DNA of 37,460 bases from a virus. Position numbers and translations under genes: made by a program. The notes beneath the pieces were generated by a model, which worked only from the letters and a program-made list of their open reading frames with translations, ran no database searches and was not told where the DNA came from. Where the stretch lies: the IMG/VR virus record IMGVR_UViG_3300021952_000482, positions 1 to 37,460 of that record, one strand, 5' to 3'. The stretch's first letter is position 1. Each line of letters starts with the position of its first letter. This document shows, in pieces, positions 13,792 to 22,677 of the stretch.

Positions 13792-15504
13792 ATGCCAGTG
13801 ACGAACTATGCGGCTATGGCCAAGCGCTATGCCGAACAAGTGGTGGCCGGTGAAATCCTGGCCTGTCGCTGGGTGCAACTGGCTTGCCAGCGTCAACTCA
13901 ACGATCTGACGCGCTTTAAAGGCAAGTCCAGCCCTTACCACTTCAATCCGAAGCTGACCGACAGGGACGGTCGTGGGTTTCATCCTGCCGATAACCTGTG
14001 TGCGTTCATTGAACGCCTGCCCCATGTGAAGGGGCCGCTGGCGGGCGAACCGATCAGCCTGGAGCCTTGGCAGGTGTTCATCCTCTCTACGGTGTTCGGC
14101 TGGGTAAAGGATGATGGCAAGCGGCGCTTTAGGCGCTCGTACATTGAGGTGCCACGGGGTAATGCCAAATCGACTCTGTCGTCGGCAGTGGCGTTGTACA
14201 TGCTGGCGGCCGATCGTGAAGGCGGCGCTGAGGTGTACTCGTTGGCCACGACCCGTGACCAGGCACGCATTGTCTTTGGTGATGCCCAGACCATGGCTCG
14301 GCGCAGTCCGGGGTTTCGGAGTCGGTTCTCAGTCAACGTCGGCGCGCACAACATGAATGTACTGTCCTCGGGATCTAAGTTCGAGGCGCTGTCGGCAGAA
14401 GGCTCAACGCTGGACGGCCTGAACATTCACTTTGGATGTGTGGACGAACTCCACGCCCACAAAACCCGCACCGTCTACGACGTGGTTGAGACTGGTACAG
14501 GCAAGCGAGACAACTCACTTTTGTGGGTGATCACCACTGCGGGCAGCAACCGCTCTGGCATCTGCTACGAGGTGCGGACCTTCGTATCCAAATTGCTCGA
14601 TGGCGTGTTCGAGGACGACTCGCAGTTCGGGATCATTTACGGCCTGGACGATGGTGATGACTGGACCTCTGAAAACGCTCTGATCAAGGCCAATCCCAAT
14701 TGGGGTATCTCGGTACGTTCGGAAGTGCTGGGGCCACTACAGGCCAAGGCCATGCAGTTGCCCAGTGCGGTCAACAACTTCAAAACCAAGCACCTCAACG
14801 AGTGGGTCAATGCGGACACGGCCTGGATGGACATGCGGGCTTGGGATGCCTGTGCTGACTCGGGCCTGGACATTGATGCCTTCATTGGCCAACCCTGCTG
14901 GATAGGCCTAGACCTTGCCAGCAAAACTGATATCGCGGCGCTGGTGCTGGTTTTTCAGCACCCGGAGATTGCGGATGCATATGCCGTCTTTGGCAAGTAC
15001 TACCTACCGGAAGACACAGTGAATGCCGCTGGCAACAGCCAGTACTCGGGCTGGATGCGCACTGGTCGCCTGACGGTGACGCCAGGTAACGTGATCGATT
15101 TTGGTTGGATCGAGGCAGATCTCATGGATCTGACCTCACGATTTTCCGTGCAGGCGGTGGCCTTTGACCCGTTTCAGGCGACTCAGTTGTCGACCCGGAT
15201 GCTGGCCGAGGGGCTGCCCATGATCGAAGTGCGTCCCACGGTACTGAATTTCAGCGAGCCGATGAAGACGCTTGAAGCCCTGGTGCTTCAGAAAAAGCTG
15301 GCCCATGACGGCGACCCTGTACTTGGCTGGATGGCCAGCAACGTGGTGGCCCACCTGGATGCCAAAGACAACATTTATCCACGCAAGGAGCGGGCAGAAA
15401 ACAAGATTGACGGCATCGTTGCACTGATCATGGCGCTCGCGCGCGCGATTAAACCGGGTGACTCGGTAGTGCTGGGAGCCGACTATGAACTGATGCTGCT
15501 CTGA
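13792..15504 (+). CDS. terL: Terminase large subunit, HK97-type
   Basis: The 570-aa protein has a packaging ATPase with Walker A VPRGNAKST (120-128) and Walker B FGCVDEL (214-220). A C-terminal RNase H-like nuclease follows, with acidic residues in WIGLDLASKTD (D374, D380), AVAFDPF (D458) and ENKIDGIVAL (D539). This matches the Terminase_1 family of HK97-like phages. It drives DNA into the prohead and cuts the concatemer. The ATG at 13792 lies six bases after the small subunit stop; the portal gene follows after four bases, as usual in this module. Confidence 0.95.
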   Translation: MPVTNYAAMAKRYAEQVVAGEILACRWVQLACQRQLNDLTRFKGKSSPYHFNPKLTDRDGRGFHPADNLCAFIERLPHVKGPLAGEPISLEPWQVFILSTVFGWVKDDGKRRFRRSYIEVPRGNAKSTLSSAVALYMLAADREGGAEVYSLATTRDQARIVFGDAQTMARRSPGFRSRFSVNVGAHNMNVLSSGSKFEALSAEGSTLDGLNIHFGCVDELHAHKTRTVYDVVETGTGKRDNSLLWVITTAGSNRSGICYEVRTFVSKLLDGVFEDDSQFGIIYGLDDGDDWTSENALIKANPNWGISVRSEVLGPLQAKAMQLPSAVNNFKTKHLNEWVNADTAWMDMRAWDACADSGLDIDAFIGQPCWIGLDLASKTDIAALVLVFQHPEIADAYAVFGKYYLPEDTVNAAGNSQYSGWMRTGRLTVTPGNVIDFGWIEADLMDLTSRFSVQAVAFDPFQATQLSTRMLAEGLPMIEVRPTVLNFSEPMKTLEALVLQKKLAHDGDPVLGWMASNVVAHLDAKDNIYPRKERAENKIDGIVALIMALARAIKPGDSVVLGADYELMLL

Positions 15505-15508
15505 GCCA

Positions 15509-16990
15509 ATGGGAATTCTTAGTTTCTTCGATCGTTTTCGAGCTTCCAGTGACGATCGCTCCCCTTGGGGGGACTTCTGGTTCGAGCCAGTGTCTATTCG
15601 CTCCAGTAGCGGCATTCGAGTCTCACCTGATGGCTCCCTGCGTTTGTCGGCGGTGTATGCATGCGTGCGCATCCTGTCGGAGACCATGGCATCGCTGCCC
15701 CTGGTTCTGTACCGCAATCGGGCAGACGGCGGCAAGGACCGGGTGACCGACCACTGGTTGCACAACCTGCTGTGCCGCCGGCCCAACCGGTACCAGAATC
15801 CCTTCGAGTGGCGCGAAATGCTGCAGGGCCATTTGGCTCTGCGCGGCAATGCCTACAACCAGATCATCACCAATCCACGTGGCGAGATCGTAGAACTCAT
15901 TCCTATCCACCCTGACCGAGTCAAGGTCGAGGTGCTTACGACGGGAGAGTATCGCTACCGCGTGACCGACCGTGCGGGAACGGAGACGATCTTGCCGCGT
16001 GGTGCGGTGTGGCATTTGCGAGGTTTGTCCTCGGACGGTCTGATGGGAATGAGCCCAATTGAGCTCGCTCGGGAAAGCCTAGGTATGGCGCTGGCCGCCC
16101 AGGACTACGGTTCCCGGTTTTTCGCCAACGATGCCAAGCCCACCGGCGGCTGGATCGAGTTTCCTGGCTCATTCAAGGACGCGGAGGCGAAGAAGGTTTT
16201 CCGTGAGTCCTATCAGCAGGCGCAGTCCGGATCCAACCGGGGCAAGGTTCTCGTGCTGGAGAACGGCATGAAGTTTCACGAGGTAGGGGTGACCAACAAG
16301 GACGCCCAGTTCCTCGAGCTGCGCAAGTTTCAGATCACAGACATTGCGCGACTCTTTCGGGTGCCGCCCCACATGATTGCCGACCTGGACCGTGCCACGT
16401 TCTCGAACATTGAGCAGCAGAGTCTGGAATTCGTGATGCACACCATGACGCCGTGGGCGGAGCGTTGGGAAGCATCCATTGAGTCGGAGTTGCTGCTTGA
16501 TGGGGATGACCTGGAAATTGAGTTTGATTTCTCGAACCTCATGCGCGGTGACGCAGCCAGCCGCTCGGCTTACTACCAGAGCGGCATTCAAAACGGATGG
16601 CTCACCCGCAATGAGGCCCGCATTGCGGAAAACCTCAACCCGATCGAAGGACTCGACGAACCACTGCGCCCATTGAACATGGTCGAGGAAAGTGACGCCC
16701 AGGACCTTGATTTGGGCGACGATCCGGCAGCAATCAACGAGACCTCCACGGACCCTCAGGACGATCAGGCCAAGGCCCGGTTGCATTCGGTAGTGGCATC
16801 GGCCGCTGAACGCTGGGCCAGGCGCATCAGCCGCTCTGGCGTGATCGATCAAAAGGACATTGCTCTGATCTCAGAGGCATTGGCCGTACCACTGGCTTCA
16901 GCTGAGCGCTGGGCCGCAGAACAAAACGGGCTGGAGTTGGCGCAAGCCGACCTGTGCCAATCACTGACCCAATTGGGGATGAATTCATGA
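15509..16990 (+). CDS. Portal protein, HK97 family
   Basis: The 493-aa protein shows the HK97-portal pattern: LSAVYACVRILSETMASLPL, then HWLHNLLCRRPN, GNAYNQIITN and MGMSPIELAR. The later FRVPPHMIADLDRATFSNIEQQ completes it. Portal proteins form the dodecameric ring through which DNA enters and leaves the capsid. The C-terminal 120 residues extend past the core and are acidic, then helical. It overlaps the protease gene by four bases (ATGA). Position between terminase and protease is standard. Confidence 0.95.
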   Translation: MGILSFFDRFRASSDDRSPWGDFWFEPVSIRSSSGIRVSPDGSLRLSAVYACVRILSETMASLPLVLYRNRADGGKDRVTDHWLHNLLCRRPNRYQNPFEWREMLQGHLALRGNAYNQIITNPRGEIVELIPIHPDRVKVEVLTTGEYRYRVTDRAGTETILPRGAVWHLRGLSSDGLMGMSPIELARESLGMALAAQDYGSRFFANDAKPTGGWIEFPGSFKDAEAKKVFRESYQQAQSGSNRGKVLVLENGMKFHEVGVTNKDAQFLELRKFQITDIARLFRVPPHMIADLDRATFSNIEQQSLEFVMHTMTPWAERWEASIESELLLDGDDLEIEFDFSNLMRGDAASRSAYYQSGIQNGWLTRNEARIAENLNPIEGLDEPLRPLNMVEESDAQDLDLGDDPAAINETSTDPQDDQAKARLHSVVASAAERWARRISRSGVIDQKDIALISEALAVPLASAERWAAEQNGLELAQADLCQSLTQLGMNS

Positions 16991-17913
16991 ACCATCAATT
17001 GCTGGTCGCCGAGTTTCTGGCGACCCCATGGGCACTCATGCCCGAACGACTCCATGCCTTGGCGTCAGTCGTCATGCGCTGGTCGGCCGGTATTTCGGCC
17101 GAGGCCGACAACATGATCCGGGTGCAGGCAGACCGTGTGATCCGTGAAACACGACGACAAACCGCCTCGGCCCAGTCTGCCGGTGGCATTGCCGTGCTAC
17201 CGCTCTACGGAGTGGTGACTCAGCGTGGGAACATGGTCGAAGATGTTTCGGGTCCTGGCAGTACCAGCACCCAGCAGTTTTCATCTGCGTTGCGCCAGTT
17301 TCTGGCCGACGACACGGTAGGCCAGATCCTGATCGACATCGACAGTCCTGGCGGCAGTGTGTATGGAGTTGCTGAACTGGCCGATGAAATCCAAAGCGCC
17401 CGTACTCAGAAACCTGTAGTGGCGGTGGCCAATTCGCTGGCCGCGTCAGCTGCCTACTGGATCGGTTGCTCAGCGTCCGAGTTCTATGTCACCCCTGGAG
17501 GTGAAGTGGGTTCCATCGGCGTTTGGCAGGCGCATCAGGACTACAGCAAGGCGCTCGAAGAATCGGGTGTCAAAACTACCCTGATCTCGGCCGGCAAATT
17601 CAAGGTTGAAGGCAACCCCTACAGCCCACTCGACGATGAGGCCCAGTCCTTCATGCAGTCGCGCGTCGATGACTACTACGCCGCTTTCACCAAGGCGGTG
17701 GCCCGTGGTCGGGGAGTGCCGATTGCGCAGGTGCGAGACGGCATGGGCCAGGGCCGTGTGCTGGGCGCTGACGCCGCTCTGGCGCAAAACATGGTCGATG
17801 GCATCGCCACCTTTGACGATGTCCTCAAAAAGATGCGACGTGATGCCAAACAGCAGGTCCGACCTGGCGCATCCCGTCTGAAGCAGGCGAGGGATTCCCT
17901 GGCTCTGCTGTAA
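16987..17913 (+). CDS. S49/SppA-like prohead protease
   Basis: The 308-aa protein is a ClpP-fold S49 peptidase. DIDSPGGSVYG (118-127) gives the oxyanion strand, NSLAASAAYW (149-158) holds the likely nucleophile S154, and ISAGKFKVEG holds the likely general-base lysine K205. The Ser-Lys spacing of about 51 agrees with SppA-type dyads. In phages such enzymes cleave the scaffold or delta domain of the capsid precursor during maturation. Start 16987 overlaps the portal stop; an upstream in-frame start at 16954 would lie inside the portal gene. Confidence 0.92.
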   Translation: MNHQLLVAEFLATPWALMPERLHALASVVMRWSAGISAEADNMIRVQADRVIRETRRQTASAQSAGGIAVLPLYGVVTQRGNMVEDVSGPGSTSTQQFSSALRQFLADDTVGQILIDIDSPGGSVYGVAELADEIQSARTQKPVVAVANSLAASAAYWIGCSASEFYVTPGGEVGSIGVWQAHQDYSKALEESGVKTTLISAGKFKVEGNPYSPLDDEAQSFMQSRVDDYYAAFTKAVARGRGVPIAQVRDGMGQGRVLGADAALAQNMVDGIATFDDVLKKMRRDAKQQVRPGASRLKQARDSLALL

Positions 17914-17993
17914 CCCCATCCCGGTACGGCTCCGTCGAGCCGTTCCAGGTTCTTTCACGACCCGTCGGTCGTAATCCACTTTTCCCTATCCAG
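17914..17993. other. Capsid leader with perfect hairpin
   Basis: This is the first part of the 130-base gap before the capsid gene. It holds a perfect 7-bp hairpin, ACGGCTC (17926-17932) with GAGCCGT (17937-17943) around a CGTC loop. A second hairpin that looks like a terminator follows it. Strong, structured leaders are plausible for the most highly expressed virion gene. I see no clear promoter. Confidence 0.55.
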
Positions 17994-18025
17994 CCGCCAC
18001 ACCGCGAGGTGTCAGGCGGTTTTTT
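17994..18025 (+). terminator. Hairpin with T-tract immediately before the capsid gene
   Basis: CCGCC-ACACC (17994-18003) pairs with GGTGT (18008-18012) and, after a two-base bulge, GGCGG (18015-18019) around a GCGA loop. A six-T run follows. The capsid ribosome-binding site (CTGGAG) begins only six bases later. It resembles an intrinsic terminator but sits where full termination would silence the capsid gene, so partial termination, antitermination or RNA processing is more likely. Confidence 0.75.
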
Positions 18026-18043
18026 CATTTCTGGAGAACCCAA

Positions 18044-19360
18044 ATGAGTAAACAACTCCGAGAACTGCAGGCTCGCAAGGCCGGCCTGATCAAGGAAGCC
18101 CGCGCACTGACTGACCGTGCAGCTTCTGAAAACCGTGACATGAACGACGAAGAGGTCACAGCCTTCGACGCCCTCAAAGCCCGTATCGATGCAGCAAGTT
18201 CCTCCATCGATCGAGAGGCTGCACTGATTGCCGAAGAAGCGCAGATGGCCATGACCGTCGCCACTCCATCTAACGGCATCATTACCGTGACGGATAACCG
18301 TTCGGCCGACCCGCAACATGGTTTCAAAACCATGGGTGAATTCATGCAGGCGGTATTCCAGGCCGAGAAGCCCGGCAATGGCGTCGATGATCGCCTGCTG
18401 ATCGGTGGTGGCCGCAGCGCTGCTGCCCCAGGCTCCTACAGCAACGAAGCGGCCGGTCAGGATGGTGGTTTCCTCGTGCCGCCTCAGTTCTCGCAAGAGA
18501 TCTTCAAGTTGTCCCTGGGCGAAGACTCCCTGCTGCCCATGACTGACAACGTCGAGATCAGCGGCAACAGCATGGCCTTCCCCAAGGACGAGACCACGCC
18601 TTGGGGCACCAACGGCATTCGTGCCTACTGGCAGGGCGAGGCGGCATCTGCAGTTGCCACCAAGCCTGTCCTGGGTCTGGCCACGCTGCGCTTGAAAAAG
18701 CTCATGGCGTTGGTGCCCACAACCGATGAGTTGCTGGACGACGCAAACGCGCTGACCAGCTACTTGCCGCAGAAGGTGGCTCTGTCGATCCGCTGGAAGA
18801 CCAACGAGTCGATTTTGTTTGGTGCGGGTAACGGGGTGCCTGTTGGGGCCCTGTCTGCAGGTGCCACTGTGACGGTTGCTAAGGAATCAGGCCAAGCGGC
18901 TCAGACGCTGCTGCCGCAGAACTTGGCCAAGATGATCTCGCGCTTGCCCAGTGGGTCCTTTGCGAACTCGGTGTGGATCGTCAACAACGACGTCCTGCCG
19001 GCGCTCTTCACCTTGTCCCTGGGCAACTACCCGATCTACCTGCCCACGGGCCTGCCAGTGGGTGGCATTCAGGTTTCGCCCTACGGCACGCTGTTGGGCC
19101 GCCCGGTGTTTGTGTCCCAGCACGCAAACACCTTCTCGTCTCAGGGCGACGTGATCCTGGTGGACCTGTCGTACTACCAGACGATCACCAAGGCAGGTGG
19201 AATGCAGACCGCCACTTCCATGCACTTGTACTTCGATGCCGATCTGACCGCCTTCCGGACCACCTTCCGCATGGATGGCCAATCCAAGATCGCCGCCCCG
19301 ATTTCCCCGGCCAAGGGTGCCACCACGATGTCGCCCTATATCCAGCTGGGCGCACGCTGA
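18044..19360 (+). CDS. Major capsid protein, HK97 family
   Basis: The 438-aa protein has the typical HK97-like precursor layout. An N-terminal coiled, charged delta/scaffold domain (about residues 1-110, starting SKQLRELQARKAGLIKEA) is followed by the capsid fold. The fold opens with DGGFLVPPQFSQEIFKL and continues through PMTDNVEISGNSMAFP and the later RPVFVSQHANTF. The protease encoded just upstream presumably removes the delta domain after prohead assembly. The exact cleavage point is not visible. A strong CTGGAG site precedes the ATG. Confidence 0.95.
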   Translation: MSKQLRELQARKAGLIKEARALTDRAASENRDMNDEEVTAFDALKARIDAASSSIDREAALIAEEAQMAMTVATPSNGIITVTDNRSADPQHGFKTMGEFMQAVFQAEKPGNGVDDRLLIGGGRSAAAPGSYSNEAAGQDGGFLVPPQFSQEIFKLSLGEDSLLPMTDNVEISGNSMAFPKDETTPWGTNGIRAYWQGEAASAVATKPVLGLATLRLKKLMALVPTTDELLDDANALTSYLPQKVALSIRWKTNESILFGAGNGVPVGALSAGATVTVAKESGQAAQTLLPQNLAKMISRLPSGSFANSVWIVNNDVLPALFTLSLGNYPIYLPTGLPVGGIQVSPYGTLLGRPVFVSQHANTFSSQGDVILVDLSYYQTITKAGGMQTATSMHLYFDADLTAFRTTFRMDGQSKIAAPISPAKGATTMSPYIQLGAR

Positions 19361-19396
19361 TCTCTGCGAATCAACTCAACTCTCAAGGAGAACCTC

Positions 19397-19846
19397 ATGT
19401 TTCCCAATGCAAAAGGCAGCGAACTGTTTGCCGTCCTCGCCACCATTGACCCCGCCAGCCTGGCGGTGGGTACCGTCACCACCGGCTGGCTTTCGGTGGC
19501 CAACTTCCATGCTCTCGTGGCCAGCATCGAAACCGGTGCGCTGGGCACGTCAGCAACGCTGGACGCCAAGTTGCAGCAAGCGCTCGATAGTTCCGGTACC
19601 AGTGCCAAGGACATCACGGGTAAAGCCATCACCCAGCTGACCCAAGCGGGTGGCGGCTCGGCCAAGCAAGTCCTCATCAACGTCAAGCCCGAGGAGCTCG
19701 ACACAGTTAACGGCTTCGGCTTCGTGCGACTGTCGATCACCGTGGGTGTGGCGGCAAGCCTGGCCGGCGCCCAGGTGCTCGGTGTTAATCCACGCTATGC
19801 CCCTGCGGACGCCTTTAACCAGGCAGCCGTGGCGCAAATCATCTGA
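19397..19846 (+). CDS. Putative virion protein after the capsid gene
   Basis: I do not recognise this 149-aa family. The sequence is Ala/Gly/Ser-rich with few charges and has ITVGVAASLAGAQVLGVNPRY near its end. That position immediately after the capsid gene often holds capsid decoration or stabilising proteins. A strong AAGGAG site precedes the ATG, in line with high expression. There is no signal peptide, membrane segment or enzyme motif. A structural role is inference from location only. Confidence 0.75.
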   Translation: MFPNAKGSELFAVLATIDPASLAVGTVTTGWLSVANFHALVASIETGALGTSATLDAKLQQALDSSGTSAKDITGKAITQLTQAGGGSAKQVLINVKPEELDTVNGFGFVRLSITVGVAASLAGAQVLGVNPRYAPADAFNQAAVAQII

Positions 19847-19857
19847 GGAGAGCAGTC

Positions 19858-20091
19858 ATGAAATCGATTCGATTCCTGGCCGACTTCTTCTCGGTCGATG
19901 GCTCTGGTAACAGTTTCGTGAAGTACGCCAAGGGTGGCATCTACCCGTCGGACGACGAGACTCTCGGTCAAGTTGCTGCTGGCTTCGCGGAAGAAGTGGA
20001 TACCCCTAAGGCTTCCGCTGTGAAAAACCAAAGCGCTCCCACAACTGCCCAGGAAACCAAGCCAGTGGCAGCCAACGCTGACGCAGCCTGA
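19858..20091 (+). CDS. Small hypothetical protein in the head module
   Basis: This 77-aa protein is not recognised. Residues 1-45 look folded (KSIRFLADFFSVDGSG, then FVKYAKGGIYPSDDET), and the remainder is low-complexity Ala/Lys/Thr, probably disordered. A GAGGAG site precedes the ATG. It lies between the putative virion protein and the connector gene and could be a minor head component. No function can be assigned. Confidence 0.7.
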   Translation: MKSIRFLADFFSVDGSGNSFVKYAKGGIYPSDDETLGQVAAGFAEEVDTPKASAVKNQSAPTTAQETKPVAANADAA

Positions 20092-20096
20092 TCGCC

Positions 20097-20720
20097 ATGC
20101 CGCTGCAACTTGTCAGCCCGCCTGCAGAGGAGCCGGTGTCTCTCATGGACGCCAAGCTCCATCTGCGAGTGGATTTCACGGATGACGATGCGCTGATCTC
20201 GGCGCTCATCACGGCGGCGAGGCTGGCAGCAGAGACGATCACGGGCCGTCAGATTGTGACGGCGCGCTGGAAGATGGTGCTCGATAGCTTTCCTGGTCCA
20301 AGCTTGATGGGGGTGCCTGCCGGCAGCCCCTTCACGCTGCCTGGTCACGCGATCCTGATTCCTAAGTGCCCCGTTCAGTCTGTGGTGAGCATCCAGTATC
20401 AGGATATGGCTGGAATCTGGCAGAGCATGCCGACTAGCGACTATGTGGTGGACTTGGCTTGCGAGCCAGCTCGCATCACCCCGGTGTTCGGAAAGATCTG
20501 GCCTATCACGCTGCCTCAGATCGGCGCAGTCAGTGTCACTTTTGATACCGGCTATGGCGCTGCCGCTTCAGTGCCCGAGGGCATCAAGAGTTGGATCAAG
20601 CTCAGGGTTGGAAGTCTGTATGCACATCGTGAGGAGGTTGCGGCCCTCTCGCGCGGTCGCATTGAGACTTTGCCCTTCATTGACGGGTTGTTGGACCCCT
20701 ACAAGGTGGTGTTGGCATGA
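20097..20720 (+). CDS. Head-tail connector, phiE125 gp8-like
   Basis: The 207-aa protein matches the phiE125 gp8 family of head-tail connectors. It begins with PPAEEPVSLMDAKLHLRVDF, with DDALISALITAARLAAETITGR after it. Later it shows the strand-rich VQSVVSIQYQD and the helical end VPEGIKSWIKLRVGSLYAHRE. These proteins form a ring under the portal that joins the tail. It overlaps the next gene by four bases (ATGA), consistent with a coupled connector set. Confidence 0.9.
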   Translation: MPLQLVSPPAEEPVSLMDAKLHLRVDFTDDDALISALITAARLAAETITGRQIVTARWKMVLDSFPGPSLMGVPAGSPFTLPGHAILIPKCPVQSVVSIQYQDMAGIWQSMPTSDYVVDLACEPARITPVFGKIWPITLPQIGAVSVTFDTGYGAAASVPEGIKSWIKLRVGSLYAHREEVAALSRGRIETLPFIDGLLDPYKVVLA

Positions 20721-21067
20721 ATCCCATCAGCGCAGGCATGCTCAATCGCCGTGTACAGATTCAGCGCCCCAGTACCGTCAAAGACAGCCTGGGGGCACCC
20801 AGTCGAATCTGGATCAATGTCGCCACGGTCTGGGCCGATATTCAGCCATTGTCTGGGCGTGAGTCTGTAATCGCCAATCGGATTTCGGCTGAGATCACCC
20901 ATCAGATTACGGTCCGCTACCAGACTGTTTTTGACAACCCTCAGCAGGTTGCGCAGATGCGGGTTCTATACAAGTCACGCATCTTCAACATCCACTCGGC
21001 TCTCAACGAGGACGAAAGGCGGACGCAGCTCATCTTGCTGGTCTCGGAAGGACTTGACGATGGCTAA
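20717..21067 (+). CDS. Phage head closure protein
   Basis: The 116-aa protein belongs to the head-tail joining/closure family (PF05521). It starts near AGMLNRRVQIQRPS, then SLGAPSRIWINVATVWADIQPLSGRE, the hallmark of this family, with a strand-rich end. These proteins form the stopper ring that seals DNA in the head. It overlaps the connector gene upstream and the HK97-gp10-like gene downstream by eight bases. Confidence 0.93.
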   Translation: MNPISAGMLNRRVQIQRPSTVKDSLGAPSRIWINVATVWADIQPLSGRESVIANRISAEITHQITVRYQTVFDNPQQVAQMRVLYKSRIFNIHSALNEDERRTQLILLVSEGLDDG

Positions 21068-21548
21068 ACGAGAACTCGTCAAAGTCGAAGGCCTGGCTGA
21101 ATTGGCCAAGGCACTGCGGGAGTTGCCAGACAGGGTTGCCAAGAACGGGCTGCGTGTGTCGGTTTATGCGGGAGCCAAGGTCATCCGCGATGAAGCCAGG
21201 CTGCGAGCGCCCAAGGCCACGGAGTCACTAGGCCCCAATCAGCCCCCACCGGGAACGCTCAAGCGCTCGGTGATCATGAAGCACATCCCCGAACTATCCA
21301 GTCTCACGCGTCAAACCTTCTTTGTGACCGTGCGTCACGGCAAGAAGTACCGCAAGCAGGGCAAGAAGGGCAACCTCTCGCAGGATGCATGGTATTGGCG
21401 ATTTGTGGAGTTCGGTACCCGAAAGATGCGAGCCAGACCATTCCTTCGGCCAGCCCTAGAGGCCAAGCGGCGCGACGCCGTCCAGGCCATGAAGGAGCGG
21501 CTTGCCGAGCGGGTGGAACTGGAAGCTAAGAACCTCAACAGGAAATAG
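21060..21548 (+). CDS. HK97 gp10-like head-tail morphogenesis protein
   Basis: The 162-aa protein matches the HK97-gp10 family (PF04883): LVKVEGLAELAKALRELPDR at the start, then LRVSVYAGAKVIRDEARLRAP and the later WYWRFVEFGTRKMRARPFLR. The family acts in head-tail or tail completion. The ATG at 21060 is chosen because it overlaps the closure gene by eight bases and matches the family start; a longer frame from 20931 would lie inside the previous gene. Confidence 0.92.
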   Translation: MAKRELVKVEGLAELAKALRELPDRVAKNGLRVSVYAGAKVIRDEARLRAPKATESLGPNQPPPGTLKRSVIMKHIPELSSLTRQTFFVTVRHGKKYRKQGKKGNLSQDAWYWRFVEFGTRKMRARPFLRPALEAKRRDAVQAMKERLAERVELEAKNLNRK

Positions 21549-21550
21549 TT

Positions 21551-21886
21551 GTGCAGGACTTCTTTGACGCCATCAAGGACCTGGCGGCGGGTGAGGTCTA
21601 TGCGCTTGTCGCACCAGAAAACACCCAGTACCCGGCCATTGTCTACACGCCCATCGTCAAGGAATACATCTTTGGCATCGATGGGCCACATGGCCTGCAA
21701 CGCGTGCGCGTGCAGGTTGATACCTACGCCAGAACGTACCAGGAGGCATTGCTCTTGCAGGACCAGGTCCTGGAAGCGTTGCTGGCAGACAAGAGCACCG
21801 TCGCCGATGTGCGCATGGGGCTCTCCGATTTTGAAGAACAGGCCCGGCTGTACCGGGTGAGCGTGGACTACACCTACCACCGGTAG
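21551..21886 (+). CDS. Tail completion/terminator protein, DUF3168-like
   Basis: This 111-aa protein has a GTG start two bases after the previous stop. Features are APENTQYPAIVYTPI early, then RVRVQVDTYARTYQEALLLQ and a final strand RLYRVSVDYTYHR. This matches the DUF3168/gp17-like tail-terminator group, which caps the tail tube for head attachment. Position before the tail tube gene fits. The assignment is by pattern and context. Confidence 0.85.
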   Translation: MQDFFDAIKDLAAGEVYALVAPENTQYPAIVYTPIVKEYIFGIDGPHGLQRVRVQVDTYARTYQEALLLQDQVLEALLADKSTVADVRMGLSDFEEQARLYRVSVDYTYHR

Positions 21887-21915
21887 CAGTGATTCCACAA
21901 AACAGGAGCATTTAC

Positions 21916-22326
21916 ATGAGCAGCACCGCAATCACCGCACAGGGCATTGCCATTGCCCGATTTGGCACCACCGCCTTTGAGACTATCCCGAACGTGGTTT
22001 CGTTTCAGGGACCCGGTGGCCAGGCCGCCGTCATCGATGTCACCAACTTGGCTTCAGTTTCCAAGGAAAAGCGCGTGGGCTTGCGCGACGAGGGCCAGCT
22101 GACACTGACGGTTCACTACAACCCCGACGATTTGGTGCACCAAGGCCTCAGAACTGACCGTGCCAACCGTACCCGTCGTCAATTCAAGATCACTTTCACC
22201 GATACCAACCCTGCCACTTGGACCTTTTACGGTTACGTGACGCACTTCAGCGTGCAAGGCGGTGTTGATGCCGTGGTGCAAGCGTCCGTGACCATCGAGA
22301 TCGATGGCGAGATCACCGAATCCTAA
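21916..22326 (+). CDS. Phage tail tube protein
   Basis: The 136-aa protein is strand-rich, with the pattern QGPGGQAAVIDVTNLAS, then LRDEGQLTLTVHYNPDD and a late ITFTDTNPATWTFYGYVTHF. This matches major tail tube proteins of long-tailed phages, which stack as hexameric rings around the tape measure. The ATG at 21916 follows an AGGAG site; an in-frame start at 21889 has no such site. It precedes the tail chaperone genes, as expected. Confidence 0.88.
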   Translation: MSSTAITAQGIAIARFGTTAFETIPNVVSFQGPGGQAAVIDVTNLASVSKEKRVGLRDEGQLTLTVHYNPDDLVHQGLRTDRANRTRRQFKITFTDTNPATWTFYGYVTHFSVQGGVDAVVQASVTIEIDGEITES

Positions 22327-22338
22327 GGAACCGAATTT

Positions 22339-22677
22339 ATGTTGACCCGTGAACAAATCCTGCAAAGCGAAGATCTGCCCCGAGAAACCGTTCAAGTGCC
22401 GGAGTGGGGTGGTGAGGTGCAAGTGCGCACCATGACCGGTACCGATCGCGATGCTTTCGAAGCCAGCTTGATTGGCAAAGAGGGGCGTCTCGAAAACGTC
22501 CGTGCCCGTCTGGTCTCCCTTGCCCTGTGCGATGAAACTGGTGCTCGACTATTTAGCGATGCCGACATCACTGTGCTGGGCGCCAAGAGCGCCAAGGCGC
22601 TGGACCGTGTGTTTGCAGTCGCTCAGCGCCTGAACGGTATTGGCTCCGATCAGGTGGACGCCGCAAAAAACGCCTGA
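22339..22677 (+). CDS. Tail assembly chaperone, gpG-like
   Basis: This 112-aa protein starts with MLTREQILQSEDLPRETVQV, then GEVQVRTMTGTDRDAFEASL and LCDETGARLFSDADI, a common tail chaperone pattern. It binds the tape measure and helps tail tube assembly. Its 3' end contains the slippery A AAA AAC heptamer in the zero frame seven bases before its stop. A fraction of ribosomes would therefore continue in the -1 frame and make the longer G-T product, as in lambda. Confidence 0.9.
   Translation: MLTREQILQSEDLPRETVQVPEWGGEVQVRTMTGTDRDAFEASLIGKEGRLENVRARLVSLALCDETGARLFSDADITVLGAKSAKALDRVFAVAQRLNGIGSDQVDAAKNA
22665..22671 (+). other. -1 ribosomal frameshift site A AAA AAC
   Basis: The heptamer reads A AAA AAC in the correct phase: GCA AAA AAC in the gpG frame, then GCC TGA. 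Slippage to -1 continues from CGC CTG ATC and stays open to 23006. This is the canonical X XXY YYZ pattern, exactly at the gpG/gpT junction before the tape measure gene. I see no obvious strong downstream stem-loop, so efficiency is not predictable. Confidence 0.93.
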